Source: an uncultured Colwellia sp.
Lineage (GTDB): Bacteria; Pseudomonadota; Gammaproteobacteria; Enterobacterales; Alteromonadaceae
Direction of reading: 5' to 3'
Assembly: GCA_913049915.1 (NCBI GenBank)
Contig: CAJWZC010000018.1
Span: 1-49,205 of the forward strand
DNA: 49,205 bases
Of this stretch, positions 38,197 through 47,553 are shown piece after piece; within the stretch, counting starts at the first letter, position 1, and the number at the start of each line of letters is the position of its first letter. The notes beneath the pieces are model-generated. The model did no database searches. It was not told the DNA's origin and worked only from the letters and a program-made list of their open reading frames with translations. The translations under genes and the position numbers were made by a program.

Positions 38197-40224
38197 ATGA
38201 TCGAATACATAACACCCCGAACTTCTTTGTTTTTTACACAAGCTGTTGTTTTTTCGGTTCTTTTATTTATTTTTTATACTTATTATCGTACGTTTTTTCG
38301 TAAATATATTAAATATTGGTTAGTGAGTATTGGGGCATTATGTTTTAGTTATTTTATAAAATCCGTTGTACCGTATTCGAGTAGTCACCTTTCAGGTGAT
38401 TATTGGCTGATTCTAGCAGGATTATTACTCCAGATTTGTCAATATTCATTTTTGGTGTTCCTTGGTTGTGGCGTTTTTAATGCAAAAAAGAATAAGGAAG
38501 TTCCTAAGAATGTATTAAGGGGGGTGGTGGCTTTAATTGTCGGGCTGAGTTTTGTCACAACAGTATTTTTTGCTTTTGATTCTAATCAGGTATTTAACCA
38601 TTTTTATTTAACGGTTAGTTTTCCGAGTTTTATCTTTGGTTGCGTACTTCTTTCTTTAGCTGGCTTCATTTTATTTGATAAAAAAAACTACTTTTCAAGT
38701 AAAGTCTTAATGTATTTTTCAGCTGTTTTTGGCTTACGCTATTTAATTTACTCTTTTATTTCAATTGTGGCTTTAACCGAGCCCTGGTTCCGTCAAATAG
38801 AGGTATTCTTGTTGTATTTTGATGTTGCCGCACATAGTATCCTTGGCTTTACTTTACTTATTTGGATGCAAGGAGCTGAAAGGTTTGTCGCTTTAAATGC
38901 TATAAATAGAGCACAATACCTTGGTAAGCATGATTCATTAACGGGGGCACTTAATCGTGAACAAGTGATGGCGAAATTGTCAGATAAAATGCTCGAACTG
39001 ACACAAACAAATAATATAAATAAGAGTCAGGTAAAACTGGTGATTTTTTTAATAGATATAAAGCAGTTTAAATTTATCAATGACACTTATGGCTTAAAAA
39101 TAGGAGACTTTATCCTTGGAGAAATGGCCAGTCGTCTAAATAATAGTGTATTTATACCACAAGCGGTAGGTCGTTTAAGTGGAGACTCATTTATGTTTGT
39201 CATCGAATTTGAACAGCTATCGCATGTCGAACGAGCAGTAGACCATCTTCATCAACTTATTGAGCGCGGTTTCCACTATGAGCAGCAAGAAATAACAATT
39301 CAAGCTAGTGTCGGCTATTGCTTTTATCCAGATGATGCTGATAAATCAGAAGATTTACTACAAAAAGCTAACCTTGCGTTGCATCACGCAGAAACTAATA
39401 ATATATCAACTGTTGCTTTTGAAGAAGGTATGCAAGCACAAGGTCGACATTTAGTCTTGATGGAAAAGCAGTTAAGATTGGCATTAGAAAATGATGAATT
39501 CATTTTACATTACCAGCCACAATTAAACTTATTAACTAACAAGCTTGAAGGGGTAGAAGCGTTAGTACGTTGGCAGCACCCTGATAAAGGCTTGCTCTCA
39601 CCGTGTGATTTTTTATCTGAGTTGGAAGCTTTAGGTATGCATAATGAGTTTGATAACTATATTTTAGACAAAGCCTGCCAAGCAAGTGAGCGCTGGTTTA
39701 AATTATATCAACGTCGTGTAGCCATTGCTGTAAATATAACTGCTGTAGAATTTCAAGATGAGCAATTGGTTACTAATATGCAAATGTTATTACAAAAATA
39801 TGGTATTCCTTCTAAATACATTGAACTAGAGATTACTGAAAACGTTGTTATGACTGATATTACTATGGCAATGAATAGTATTATAAAATTGCAAAGTATG
39901 GGTATTAAAGTATCCATTGATGACTTTGGTACAGGTTATTCGTCTTTGGCCTATTTACGAGACTTACCGATAGACAAAATAAAAATTGACCGAAGCTTTA
40001 TTCAAGAAGTAGAAAGCAATGATTCAGATCTTACTATTGTTAAGTCGATGATTGAACTTTCACATGGATTAGGTAAAAGAGTTTTAGCTGAGGGTGTTGA
40101 AACAATAGAACAACTCAATTTACTACGTCATTTAGGTTGTGATGCAGTGCAAGGTTATTATATTAGCAGACCGCTGCCTGAAGATAAGTTAGCACGATAT
40201 CTTGAAAGGAAAGAAGCTAAATAA
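38197..40224 (+). CDS. GGDEF-EAL protein, probable c-di-GMP phosphodiesterase
   Basis: A 675-residue protein with seven to eight hydrophobic segments in residues 10-225 acting as a membrane sensor. A GGDEF domain follows (about 240-410) with signature SGDSF (328-332) instead of GGDEF. The EAL domain (about 420-670) has EALVRW (454-459), EITEN, DDFGTG (575-580), EGVE (632-635) and QGYYISRP. All key EAL residues are intact, so it should hydrolyse c-di-GMP, while the cyclase half is probably inactive or regulatory. The ribosome binding site is weak. It stands after a 780-base gap and before a chemoreceptor remnant. Confidence 0.88.
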   Translation: MIEYITPRTSLFFTQAVVFSVLLFIFYTYYRTFFRKYIKYWLVSIGALCFSYFIKSVVPYSSSHLSGDYWLILAGLLLQICQYSFLVFLGCGVFNAKKNKEVPKNVLRGVVALIVGLSFVTTVFFAFDSNQVFNHFYLTVSFPSFIFGCVLLSLAGFILFDKKNYFSSKVLMYFSAVFGLRYLIYSFISIVALTEPWFRQIEVFLLYFDVAAHSILGFTLLIWMQGAERFVALNAINRAQYLGKHDSLTGALNREQVMAKLSDKMLELTQTNNINKSQVKLVIFLIDIKQFKFINDTYGLKIGDFILGEMASRLNNSVFIPQAVGRLSGDSFMFVIEFEQLSHVERAVDHLHQLIERGFHYEQQEITIQASVGYCFYPDDADKSEDLLQKANLALHHAETNNISTVAFEEGMQAQGRHLVLMEKQLRLALENDEFILHYQPQLNLLTNKLEGVEALVRWQHPDKGLLSPCDFLSELEALGMHNEFDNYILDKACQASERWFKLYQRRVAIAVNITAVEFQDEQLVTNMQMLLQKYGIPSKYIELEITENVVMTDITMAMNSIIKLQSMGIKVSIDDFGTGYSSLAYLRDLPIDKIKIDRSFIQEVESNDSDLTIVKSMIELSHGLGKRVLAEGVETIEQLNLLRHLGCDAVQGYYISRPLPEDKLARYLERKEAK

Positions 40225-40289
40225 AAGTTATCGATTACATTGCTACCCGTTCTACTTAAGTATGCTCCCTCAAGTAGCTTATCTGTATT

Positions 40290-40773
40290 TATTAATGATG
40301 TTATTCGTGGAAACTAACTTACTCGCTTTAAATACTGCTATTGAAGTGGCTAGAGTGGGTTAGTAATGATTAGGTTTTGCTGTTGTTGCTGATGAAGTTA
40401 TAATGCTTGCGAGTAGAACTCAAGACACAACTCAAGAAATTGAAACCATCATTGCTCTATTGCAAAACGTACTCACGAGATTGTAGTATTAATGGCACAA
40501 TGCCGTAATCAAGGAAAAGAAAGTGCGGAGGAAGCTAGTTCAGCTGGTACTATGCTCGATGAAATAGCGTAAGATGTTTCGTTAATCATGTAAATGAATA
40601 GTACTTTCATTTGCTATTCAAGAACAAAGTACCGTTGCCTCAGAAGTTAATCAACATGTCGTGATGACCAGAGATGTGGCAGAGCAATCTGGTAACTCAG
40701 CTAAACAAAGTGAGCACATGAGTGAAGAGTTGTCTCAACGCTAACCACCGAAGTGAGCCGCTTCAAGGTTTAA
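40290..40773 (+). pseudogene. Remnant of a methyl-accepting chemotaxis protein
   Basis: The plus strand holds pieces of an MCP signalling domain in several frames. NLLALNTAIEVARVG is followed by two stops, then GFAVVADEV, LASRTQDTTQEIE, AEEASSAGTMLDEIA and EQSGNSAKQSEHMSEELSQ, and the usual end TTEVSRFKV with TAA at 40771-40773. Only about 160 residues of the C-terminal tip remain; the sensor and membrane parts are gone. Multiple stops and frameshifts exclude function. Confidence 0.8.
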
Positions 40774-40795
40774 ATTATGGTGTAGGCTAATATTA

Positions 40796-41043
40796 GGGTC
40801 TGTTGATCTTCCACTATTCAATTTTGTTTGATATAAAAGCGTTTTAATCGCGGCGGGTATTATGTAGCCTAGTTACTCTAAGCAAATACTACTCAACAAA
40901 GAGTAAAACGCTTTTAGCCGAATCGTTCGGACAGCGTTTTTTAGCCATTTTACAGCGTTATCACCTTTTTATGTTGAATAACCATATTACCAAGGTTCTG
41001 CCTTGTATAAATACCCAAAAAATATCGAAAGATCGACAGACCC
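40796..41043. mobile_element. MITE of 248 bp with TA target-site duplication
   Basis: Ends are GGGTCTGTTGATCTT and, on the other strand, GGGTCTGTCGATCTT (14 of 15 identical), flanked on both sides by TA (40794-40795 and 41044-41045). Inside, TAAAAGCGTTTTA (40834-40846) and TAAAACGCTTTTA (40904-40916) form a perfect inverted pair. No coding capacity. TA duplication fits mobilisation by an IS630/Tc1-mariner-type or related transposase in trans; no such gene is in the window. Confidence 0.7.
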
Positions 41044-41059
41044 TAGTAATGATATAAAT

Positions 41060-41096
41060 AAAAAGACCCTAATTCTTTTAGAACTAGGATCTTTTT
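41060..41096. terminator. Bidirectional terminator after DUF971 gene
   Basis: Stem AAAAAGACCCTA / TAGGATCTTTTT (one mismatch) with inner TTC/GAA pairing. T-rich on both strands. Lies downstream of the minus-strand hslU-DUF971 group. Confidence 0.7.
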
Positions 41097-41147
41097 GATT
41101 GCGCTAAAAATATAAAGTCATTATATTTAGTCGACTAAATTGGCTAG

Positions 41148-41519
41148 CTATAACTGTTTGAAATTAATCATGGTTTCACGGGAATGACCACTAGTTTCTA
41201 ATTCATTTAAGTAATTCTGCCAACGGATCTTATATTCCAGTGCTAATGTTTGGACATAGGCTTCACTATAGATAGCGCTATGCTCATCATCAAAAATAAA
41301 GCGATAACCATGCTTTGCTACGCTCTCAATATTGGTTAACAATACATCTTTTTTATGAGTAGTAACTTGACTCGTCTTTGATTTTTTAGTTGAGTTCGCT
41401 GGGGAGCTAATACGTAAATATTCAAAGCTAAGTTGTATGTTTTCTATCGCTACATCAGCAGAGAACTCAATAGTTAGATTGTTTAGGGTATTATCTATAA
41501 GAAAACGGGCTATTTTCAT
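41148..41519 (-). CDS. DUF971 family protein (gamma-butyrobetaine hydroxylase N-terminal-like)
   Basis: A 123-residue protein matching DUF971: LSFEYLRISSPA, IESVAKHGYRFIFDDEHSAIYS and a C-terminal WQNYLNEL segment. The domain is found alone in bacteria next to hslVU, as here, and at the N-terminus of eukaryotic butyrobetaine hydroxylases; its bacterial role is not established. About 100 bases after hslU on the same strand, so possibly co-transcribed. Confidence 0.85.
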   Translation of the reverse strand: MKIARFLIDNTLNNLTIEFSADVAIENIQLSFEYLRISSPANSTKKSKTSQVTTHKKDVLLTNIESVAKHGYRFIFDDEHSAIYSEAYVQTLALEYKIRWQNYLNELETSGHSRETMINFKQL

Positions 41520-41617
41520 GGTAGTGAACCCTCTAACCTTTTATTTAATTATCTGAGATAATACCAAACGGATTAATAAACTAGCCCGGTTAGTATCACA
41601 TTTATAGTATATGACTA

Positions 41618-42949
41618 CTAAAGAATAAATCGACTTAAATCTTCGTCTTTAACAACTTCGCTTAGTATTTTAGAAACATAAGCCTTATCTATACTAATTA
41701 CTTCACCACTTCGTTGGTCAGCATTAAATGATAAATCTTCTACTAAACGCTCCATCATAGTATGTAAACGACGAGCACCTATGTTCTCAGTCGTTTCATT
41801 AACTTGCCAAGCTGCATCAGCTATAGCTTTAATGCCATCATCTGTAAAGGCTACAGTAACGCCTTCAGTAGCCAGTAATGCAATATATTGTTCAGTAAGC
41901 GAAGCAAAAGGTTCAGTTAAAATACGAACAAAATCATCAGCTTTTAATGCTTGTAATTCAACACGAATTGGCAAACGTCCCTGTAACTCTGGAATGAGAT
42001 CAGATGGTTTTGACATTTGAAAAGCGCCAGAGGCAATAAACAAAATGTGATCAGTTTTAATCATACCGTGTTTAGTACTAACCGTAGAGCCTTCAACTAA
42101 AGGTAGTAAATCCCGTTGTACGCCTTCACGAGAAACATCTCCACCGCCTGAATTCTCAGCACGCTTACATATTTTGTCAATTTCATCGATAAAGACAATA
42201 CCATTTTGCTCTACTGCATAAATAGCTTTTTGCTTAATGTCCTCGTTATTAACAATCTTAGCGGCTTCTTCTTCTTGCAACGCTTTAAGGGCATCTTTAA
42301 TTTTAAGTTTACGCTTGTTGGTTTTCTCACTGGACATATTCTGGAACATGTTTTGTAATTGAGAAGTCATATCCTCCATACCTGGAGGTGCCATGATTTC
42401 AACACCCGCTGAAGGTGCAGCTAAATCAAGTTCAACTTCTTTGTCGTCTAATTTACCTTCACGTAATTTTTTACGAAAAACCTGACGAGTATTACTATTA
42501 TCGCTTGCTTCATCATTACCAAAACCGTCACGAGCAGGAGGTAAAAGCACATCTAAAATACGTTCTTCAGCCGCTTCTTCAGCAAGATGTTTTACGCGGT
42601 CCATCTCATTTTCTTTGACCATTTTTATTGCCATATCAGCAAGGTCACGAATGATAGTTTCAACTTCTTTACCGACATAGCCCACTTCGGTAAACTTAGT
42701 CGCTTCCACTTTAATAAATGGTGCATTGGCTAGTTTGGCTAAGCGGCGAGCAATTTCAGTCTTACCAACACCTGTTGGCCCTATCATTAGGATGTTTTTA
42801 GGGGTAACTTCGTTACGCAAGCCCTTGTCTAATTGCATTCTGCGCCAGCGATTTCTTAAGGCAATTGCAACAGCGCGTTTGGCGTCACTTTGGCCAACAA
42901 TATGGCTGTCTAATTCATGAACGATTTCACGTGGGGTCATATCTGACAT
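41618..42949 (-). CDS. hslU: ATP-dependent protease ATPase subunit HslU
   Basis: A 443-residue AAA+ unfoldase that feeds substrates to HslV. Walker A GPTGVGKT is at residues 57-64; the I domain spans about 110-230; Walker B and sensor regions include VFIDEIDKI, the [12 protein letters not shown] segment and the [10 protein letters not shown] sensor 2. The C-terminus DLSRFIL is the tail that docks into HslV. Follows hslV by 75 bases. Confidence 0.97.
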   Translation of the reverse strand: MSDMTPREIVHELDSHIVGQSDAKRAVAIALRNRWRRMQLDKGLRNEVTPKNILMIGPTGVGKTEIARRLAKLANAPFIKVEATKFTEVGYVGKEVETIIRDLADMAIKMVKENEMDRVKHLAEEAAEERILDVLLPPARDGFGNDEASDNSNTRQVFRKKLREGKLDDKEVELDLAAPSAGVEIMAPPGMEDMTSQLQNMFQNMSSEKTNKRKLKIKDALKALQEEEAAKIVNNEDIKQKAIYAVEQNGIVFIDEIDKICKRAENSGGGDVSREGVQRDLLPLVEGSTVSTKHGMIKTDHILFIASGAFQMSKPSDLIPELQGRLPIRVELQALKADDFVRILTEPFASLTEQYIALLATEGVTVAFTDDGIKAIADAAWQVNETTENIGARRLHTMMERLVEDLSFNADQRSGEVISIDKAYVSKILSEVVKDEDLSRFIL

Positions 42950-43024
42950 TATTTATTCCTCGTAGCCACCTTAGGAGATTTTTACTCATACTTAGGTCGC
43001 ATGTTAATCAATTTCAGCTTAGCA

Positions 43025-43543
43025 CTATAGTTCGTCTATAGTTTGCTCTTGGTTGGTAAATACACAGATGTTACCAGCGATAGTAAGTGATTTTTCTACT
43101 ATTTCTTTAGCACTTAATTCTGTATTTTCTAAGAGGGCAGTGGCCGCAGATTGGGCAAAGTTACCACCACTCCCAATAGCGATAAGATCGTGTTCAGGCT
43201 GAATAACATCACCATTACCTGTGATTATTAAAGAGGCTGTTTCATCAGCAACAGCTAATAAGGCTTCAAGTTTTCTTAAGGCTCTATCACTTCGCCAGTC
43301 TTTAGCTAGCTCAACCGCAGCTTTAGTTAAATGCCCTTGGTGTTGCTCTAATTTACTTTCAAAACGCTCAAATAAAGTAAAAGCATCGGCTGTACCACCG
43401 GCAAAACCAGCGAGTACTTTACCATTGTATAAACGGCGAACTTTACGAGCATTGCCTTTCATTACGGTATTACCAAGTGATACTTGACCATCTCCACCAA
43501 TAGCCACTTTGCCATTACGTCTTACTGAAACAATAGTAGTCAC
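43025..43543 (-). CDS. hslV: ATP-dependent protease peptidase subunit HslV
   Basis: A 172-residue proteasome-beta-like peptidase. After removal of the initiator residue, Thr2 becomes the N-terminal nucleophile ([19 protein letters not shown]). The start is GTG with GAGG five bases upstream. Forms the HslVU heat-shock protease with the next gene. A good sigma-32 promoter lies upstream. Confidence 0.97.
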   Translation of the reverse strand: MTTIVSVRRNGKVAIGGDGQVSLGNTVMKGNARKVRRLYNGKVLAGFAGGTADAFTLFERFESKLEQHQGHLTKAAVELAKDWRSDRALRKLEALLAVADETASLIITGNGDVIQPEHDLIAIGSGGNFAQSAATALLENTELSAKEIVEKSLTIAGNICVFTNQEQTIDEL

Positions 43544-43581
43544 ATTAACCTCATCTTAACTGAATTCTTTAATGCTAATGT

Positions 43582-43609
43582 AATTGGGGTATTTATAGTT
43601 TTTTTCAAG
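43582..43609 (-). promoter_or_regulatory. Sigma-32 heat-shock promoter of hslVU
   Basis: Minus-strand CTTGAAA (43603-43609), 13-base spacer, CCCCAATT (43582-43589). Close to the sigma-32 consensus CTTGAAA - CCCCATnT. About 39 bases before the hslV start. Confidence 0.75.
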
Positions 43610-43643
43610 GATTGAGGAGAATATATTAATCGCGTTGTTATTG

Positions 43644-44219
43644 TTACTGCCAAAACCAAATTTGACAGCCATTAATATTATTACGTTTTAGTTTATGTTT
43701 ATCTTTTTCTGCGAGGCGTTTACGAGGGTATGGGCCTAAAAAAACTTTATACCAGGTACCTGTTTTACCAACGACACTTTTTACTTGGGCTTCAAGGCCT
43801 GAAAAGGCTATGTTAGCTTTTAGAGTCTCTGCTTGTTTTGCTGTTCTAAATGAGCCACATTGCATCTTATATGGGCCTTTTTCTTTAACCTCATATTCGC
43901 CTACTTCAATCTCTTTAGTTTCTAAATCTTTAACATAAGTCCACTTTTCTTTAGGTAATTCAGGTAATTCGTCCACTTTGTTTTTAGATTTTATTTCTGT
44001 CGTGGTTTGAATAGACTCAACTAATGGCGTTTTAGTACTTGGATCTGTTTTTAACGACCATAAGCCATAAGCGAATCCAGAAATTAGAATGATAAGTATC
44101 AGGCTGACTAATTTTGATTTAAGTGGGATTTTATGCGCTTTTTTAGCCGTTTTTTTACCATTACGGTTATTCGTTTTCTTTTTTGCAGGTGCGCGGGAAA
44201 CATAATCTTGATTAGCCAT
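43644..44219 (-). CDS. ftsN: SPOR domain cell-division protein, FtsN-like
   Basis: A 191-residue bitopic membrane protein: basic cytoplasmic N-terminus (about residues 1-34), one membrane helix (about 36-52), a short linker and a C-terminal SPOR domain (about 112-191, MQCGSFRTAKQAETLKANI). SPOR domains bind denuded septal peptidoglycan. Its position between priA and hslVU matches ftsN in other Gammaproteobacteria. Shorter than E. coli FtsN because the periplasmic linker is brief. Confidence 0.82.
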   Translation of the reverse strand: MANQDYVSRAPAKKKTNNRNGKKTAKKAHKIPLKSKLVSLILIILISGFAYGLWSLKTDPSTKTPLVESIQTTTEIKSKNKVDELPELPKEKWTYVKDLETKEIEVGEYEVKEKGPYKMQCGSFRTAKQAETLKANIAFSGLEAQVKSVVGKTGTWYKVFLGPYPRKRLAEKDKHKLKRNNINGCQIWFWQ

Positions 44220-44303
44220 GAAATAGGGAGAGTCGATAAGGAAAAATTTTAGCTAGTGTAACCGAGCTAACATGAAAAAACACGATTACCTTCGGCTTTT
44301 TTA

Positions 44304-46514
44304 TTACCAGTTTAAATCAATTGGATCGATATCTAAGCTCCAACGTACTTTACCTTGCCACTCATTCTTGGGTATCAATGCCAGTAGCTGTAAAATTCCG
44401 TAGTGCAATTCTTTTCGTGATTTCGCTTGAATGATCAAGTGATACCTAAATTTACCTGCTTTTTTCTCCATTGCTGCAGGTACTGGTCCAGCAAACTCAC
44501 AACCAGTTAGTGGTTGCTGAGTTAGTGCTCGTAAAAAATTTTCTGGGTAATAAGGATAATTTGCATCAGCCCGCAACAAGGCTTGAAAAGTAAAGGGTGG
44601 TAGTCGTGCCTGTTTTCGTTCAGTCAGTGCTTGGTGAGCAAAATGGTGATAGCCATTGTGTACTAAATCTTGCAATAAAGGATGATCAACAAAGCTACTT
44701 TGTACTAATACTTGGCCAGGTTTACTAGCACGTCCAGCACGTCCAGCTACTTGAATCATAAGCTGGGCCATTTGTTCACTGGCACGAAAATCAAAGCTGA
44801 ATAAAGCACCATCAACATCAAGCACCGCAACTAAGGTTACATCGGGAAAATGATGTCCTTTGGCAAGCATTTGGGTACCCACCAGTAGTTGATGTTTTTT
44901 ATCACTCACTTCTTGTAGTAATTTTGCTAATTCCCCTTTTTTGCGAGTACTATCTCGATCTATACGCACAATAGAGCTGTCAGGGAATAACTCTTCTAAA
45001 CGAGATTCTAATTGCTCAGTACCTTGACCTAATGGCGCTATACGGACACTACCACAACTTGGGCATTGAGGAGGTATACGCTTTTGACTGCCACAATGAT
45101 GACAAATCAGTAATTGTTGTTTTTGGTGTAAAGTGTAAGGTTTATCACAACGTTGACAATCAGCAAGCCAATGGCACTCTTGGCAATTGATTGCTGGTGC
45201 ATAACCTCGTCTGTTTAAAAATAATAATACTTGCTCACCGCGAGCTAAGGTTTTTTTCATTTCATGCTTAAGTGTACCAGACAAGCCAAATTCAACTTGC
45301 TGTTGGTTCATATCAATAAGCGTAATTTTCGCTTTAACACTTTTACCGGCACGGTTATGAAGTTGGTGGTAGCTATATTTACCTGATAACGCATTTTGTA
45401 AAGACTCAAAGCTTGGCGTCGCGCTACCCAAAACAATAGGAATATCAAGCTGTCGAGCGCGAAGAATAGCCATATCTCGGCCATGGTAGCGAAAACTATC
45501 TTGTTGTTTTAATGAAGAGTCATGTTCTTCATCGATAATAATTAAACCGAGGTTATGTAAAGGTGTAAAAATTGCCGATCGCGTGCCAATGATAATTGCA
45601 GCACAACCCTGTTGAGCGCTTAACCAAGTAGTAAGACGTTCTTTATCATTTAATCCTGAATGATGCAGAGCAATAGGTACGTTAAAACGTTGCTCGAAGC
45701 GGCTTAGTGTTTGTGGTGTTAAACCAATCTCCGGTACTATCACTAAAACTTGTTGATTATTGGCAAGTACATCTTCCATGGCTTGCAAATAGACTTCAGT
45801 TTTACCACTACCGGTAACGCCATCAATCAAATGACAAGAGAAACTTGCTAATGAGCTATTAATAGCGCTGACGATAATAGCTTGTTCACTTGAAAGTACT
45901 AACTTATCAGCTTGGTTGAGCGTGTCATCTTGCCAAGTAAACTGGCTAACTACTTGCTCTTTTTCAATGATCAAATCTTTACTATGTAAAGCGTTTAATT
46001 GTGCTTTGCTATAACCCAAAGTACGAAGCTCTACCCAGCTAATACCATGATGACTTTGAATCATTTGATAAAGATCATATTGCTTTGTTGCTTTCTTTAC
46101 TAGCTTAGCCAATATATTTTTTTTGTCTTCATTTGGCGTTTGCACTTGCCATACCATGGGGGGGCTTAAGCTTATATTTTCTATTTTTCTGAGTAATATA
46201 GGTAAAGCTTGTTGGAAGACATCACCAACGGGGTGGTGGTAATAATGGGCGCATAATTGTAAAAAACTAACCAGTGACTTACTTAAATTAAAGTTATCAT
46301 TCAGACGACCAGCAATATTTTTAACTTTTTTTACGTCGAAATTACATTGAGCTTGTGCGTCGATAACAATACCAATAACCTTGCGCGAACCGAAAGGGAC
46401 CGCGATTCGCTCACCGACTTTAATCTTAGGTAAACTCAGTGTTTCAGGTACTTGATAAGTAAATAGCTGTCTCATAGGGACAGGAATAGCAACTTGAATG
46501 TATTGTTCAGGCAC
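44304..46514 (-). CDS. priA: Primosomal protein N' (replication restart helicase PriA)
   Basis: A 736-residue superfamily 2 helicase that reloads DnaB at stalled forks. The DNA-binding domain is N-terminal; Walker A GVTGSGKTE is at 232-240; DEEH in IIDEEHDSSLK is motif II; and a zinc-binding region has four CxxC pairs (CQECHWLADCQRC, CHHCG, CPSCG). The C-terminal QVAGRAGRA is motif VI. Divergent from rpmE, as in many relatives. Confidence 0.97.
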   Translation of the reverse strand: MPEQYIQVAIPVPMRQLFTYQVPETLSLPKIKVGERIAVPFGSRKVIGIVIDAQAQCNFDVKKVKNIAGRLNDNFNLSKSLVSFLQLCAHYYHHPVGDVFQQALPILLRKIENISLSPPMVWQVQTPNEDKKNILAKLVKKATKQYDLYQMIQSHHGISWVELRTLGYSKAQLNALHSKDLIIEKEQVVSQFTWQDDTLNQADKLVLSSEQAIIVSAINSSLASFSCHLIDGVTGSGKTEVYLQAMEDVLANNQQVLVIVPEIGLTPQTLSRFEQRFNVPIALHHSGLNDKERLTTWLSAQQGCAAIIIGTRSAIFTPLHNLGLIIIDEEHDSSLKQQDSFRYHGRDMAILRARQLDIPIVLGSATPSFESLQNALSGKYSYHQLHNRAGKSVKAKITLIDMNQQQVEFGLSGTLKHEMKKTLARGEQVLLFLNRRGYAPAINCQECHWLADCQRCDKPYTLHQKQQLLICHHCGSQKRIPPQCPSCGSVRIAPLGQGTEQLESRLEELFPDSSIVRIDRDSTRKKGELAKLLQEVSDKKHQLLVGTQMLAKGHHFPDVTLVAVLDVDGALFSFDFRASEQMAQLMIQVAGRAGRASKPGQVLVQSSFVDHPLLQDLVHNGYHHFAHQALTERKQARLPPFTFQALLRADANYPYYPENFLRALTQQPLTGCEFAGPVPAAMEKKAGKFRYHLIIQAKSRKELHYGILQLLALIPKNEWQGKVRWSLDIDPIDLNW

Positions 46515-46659
46515 TTTTAATCAGCAGGTATGGTTAGCAATAGTTAGTACTATTTTGCCCGCTGTAATCAATACTGCCAAGTAACAATGCTGCTTTCTTT
46601 CTAAATAACACTAATAAGCCCTTTTTTAGTCAGTTTTAGTCAGTTTTAGCTGATTTATG

Positions 46660-46688
46660 TTGCAGTTATTTAGGCTATCCTTTATTAT
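46660..46688 (+). promoter_or_regulatory. Promoter and leader of rpmE
   Basis: -35 TTGCAG (46660-46665), 17-base spacer, -10 TATTAT (46683-46688). The leader of about 145 bases to the ATG carries two small hairpins: AAGAG/CTCTT near 46740-46756, and TCTCTTTAAAGAGA (46818-46831) just ahead of the ribosome binding site. Confidence 0.65.
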
Positions 46689-46841
46689 TCGCCCCCATTA
46701 ATTTTTAACTACGTATGGTGCTTAGCATTTCGGTTATCTTAAGAGAATGAACTCTTGAAGGGTGTATTCTTTAAAGTAAATAATAAGTAAATGGCTAAGT
46801 GGCGATGCGCCCAATTTCTCTTTAAAGAGATAGAGGTTCCC

Positions 46842-47054
46842 ATGAAAAAAGATATCCATCCTAATTACGTTGATTTCAAAGCAACTTGTTCTTGTGGTAA
46901 TGTGATCACTACTCGTTCTACTGTAGGTAAAGACCTTCACTTAGACGTATGTTCTGCTTGTCATCCATTCTATACTGGTAAGCAAAAAGCTGCTGAGACC
47001 GGTGGTCGTGTTGATAAATTTAACAAACGTTTTGCTGCAATGGGTAAGAAGTAA
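46842..47054 (+). CDS. rpmE: 50S ribosomal protein L31, zinc-binding type
   Basis: A 70-residue L31 with the four zinc ligands Cys16, Cys18, Cys37 and Cys40, so it is the zinc-dependent form rather than the zinc-free paralogue. The frame opens upstream at 46791, but ATG 46842 with a GAGG site eight bases before matches the conserved MKKDIHPNY start. Terminated by a strong hairpin. Confidence 0.97.
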   Translation: MKKDIHPNYVDFKATCSCGNVITTRSTVGKDLHLDVCSACHPFYTGKQKAAETGGRVDKFNKRFAAMGKK

Positions 47055-47079
47055 ATTCTTATTAACTTGCAATAAACGT

Positions 47080-47107
47080 AAAAAAGCGCCTTTTGGCGCT
47101 TTTTTTG
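47080..47107 (+). terminator. Terminator of rpmE
   Basis: AAAAAGCGCC - TTTT - GGCGCTTTTTTT, a compact GC-rich hairpin with a long T run. Confidence 0.93.
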
Positions 47108-47163
47108 TGTCTATAAATTGATAACTGTTCTTACCGTCGAGTTCATGAATTCATCTGTCTAAA

Positions 47164-47372
47164 CGTCTAGACATGAGAAAGCCCAGACAATAAATACTGA
47201 TTTCAGCCTTAAATCAAGTGTTTTCGGTGATATAGATAACAACATTACTAAAGATAAAACTGAGCATGATGAATATTGCCCAGGCGCTAAATTAAACTTT
47301 TAAACAATCAACGGTAGTGCTTTAGTTAGAGTATCGATGGTTAATGGTAACGTGCAGGTTAGTAGTAAGTAA
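47164..47372 (+). pseudogene. Possible coding remnant between rpmE and dnaB
   Basis: One plus-strand frame is open from about 47164 to a TAA at 47370-47372, apart from one internal TAA. It reads like the end of a secreted protein (SSVFGDIDNNITKD... INGSALVRVSMVNGNVQV). It has no start codon or ribosome binding site. I cannot name a family. The rest of the gap to dnaB (47373-47553) shows nothing clear. Confidence 0.25.
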
Positions 47373-47553
47373 TCTATTTATCCATAATGCTCTTTTTTGG
47401 ATAAACTCCTATATTCCCAAAGGGCAAATTCTGCTACATTAGCAATCCTTTTTTAAATACTCGTCTGTGTTTTTTACCTTGCTTAGAGCAAGAGTCAAAG
47501 CAAAAATTAAAACAAGCGCGAGTATGGTGATGTAGCAGAGTAGGGTTAAGGTA

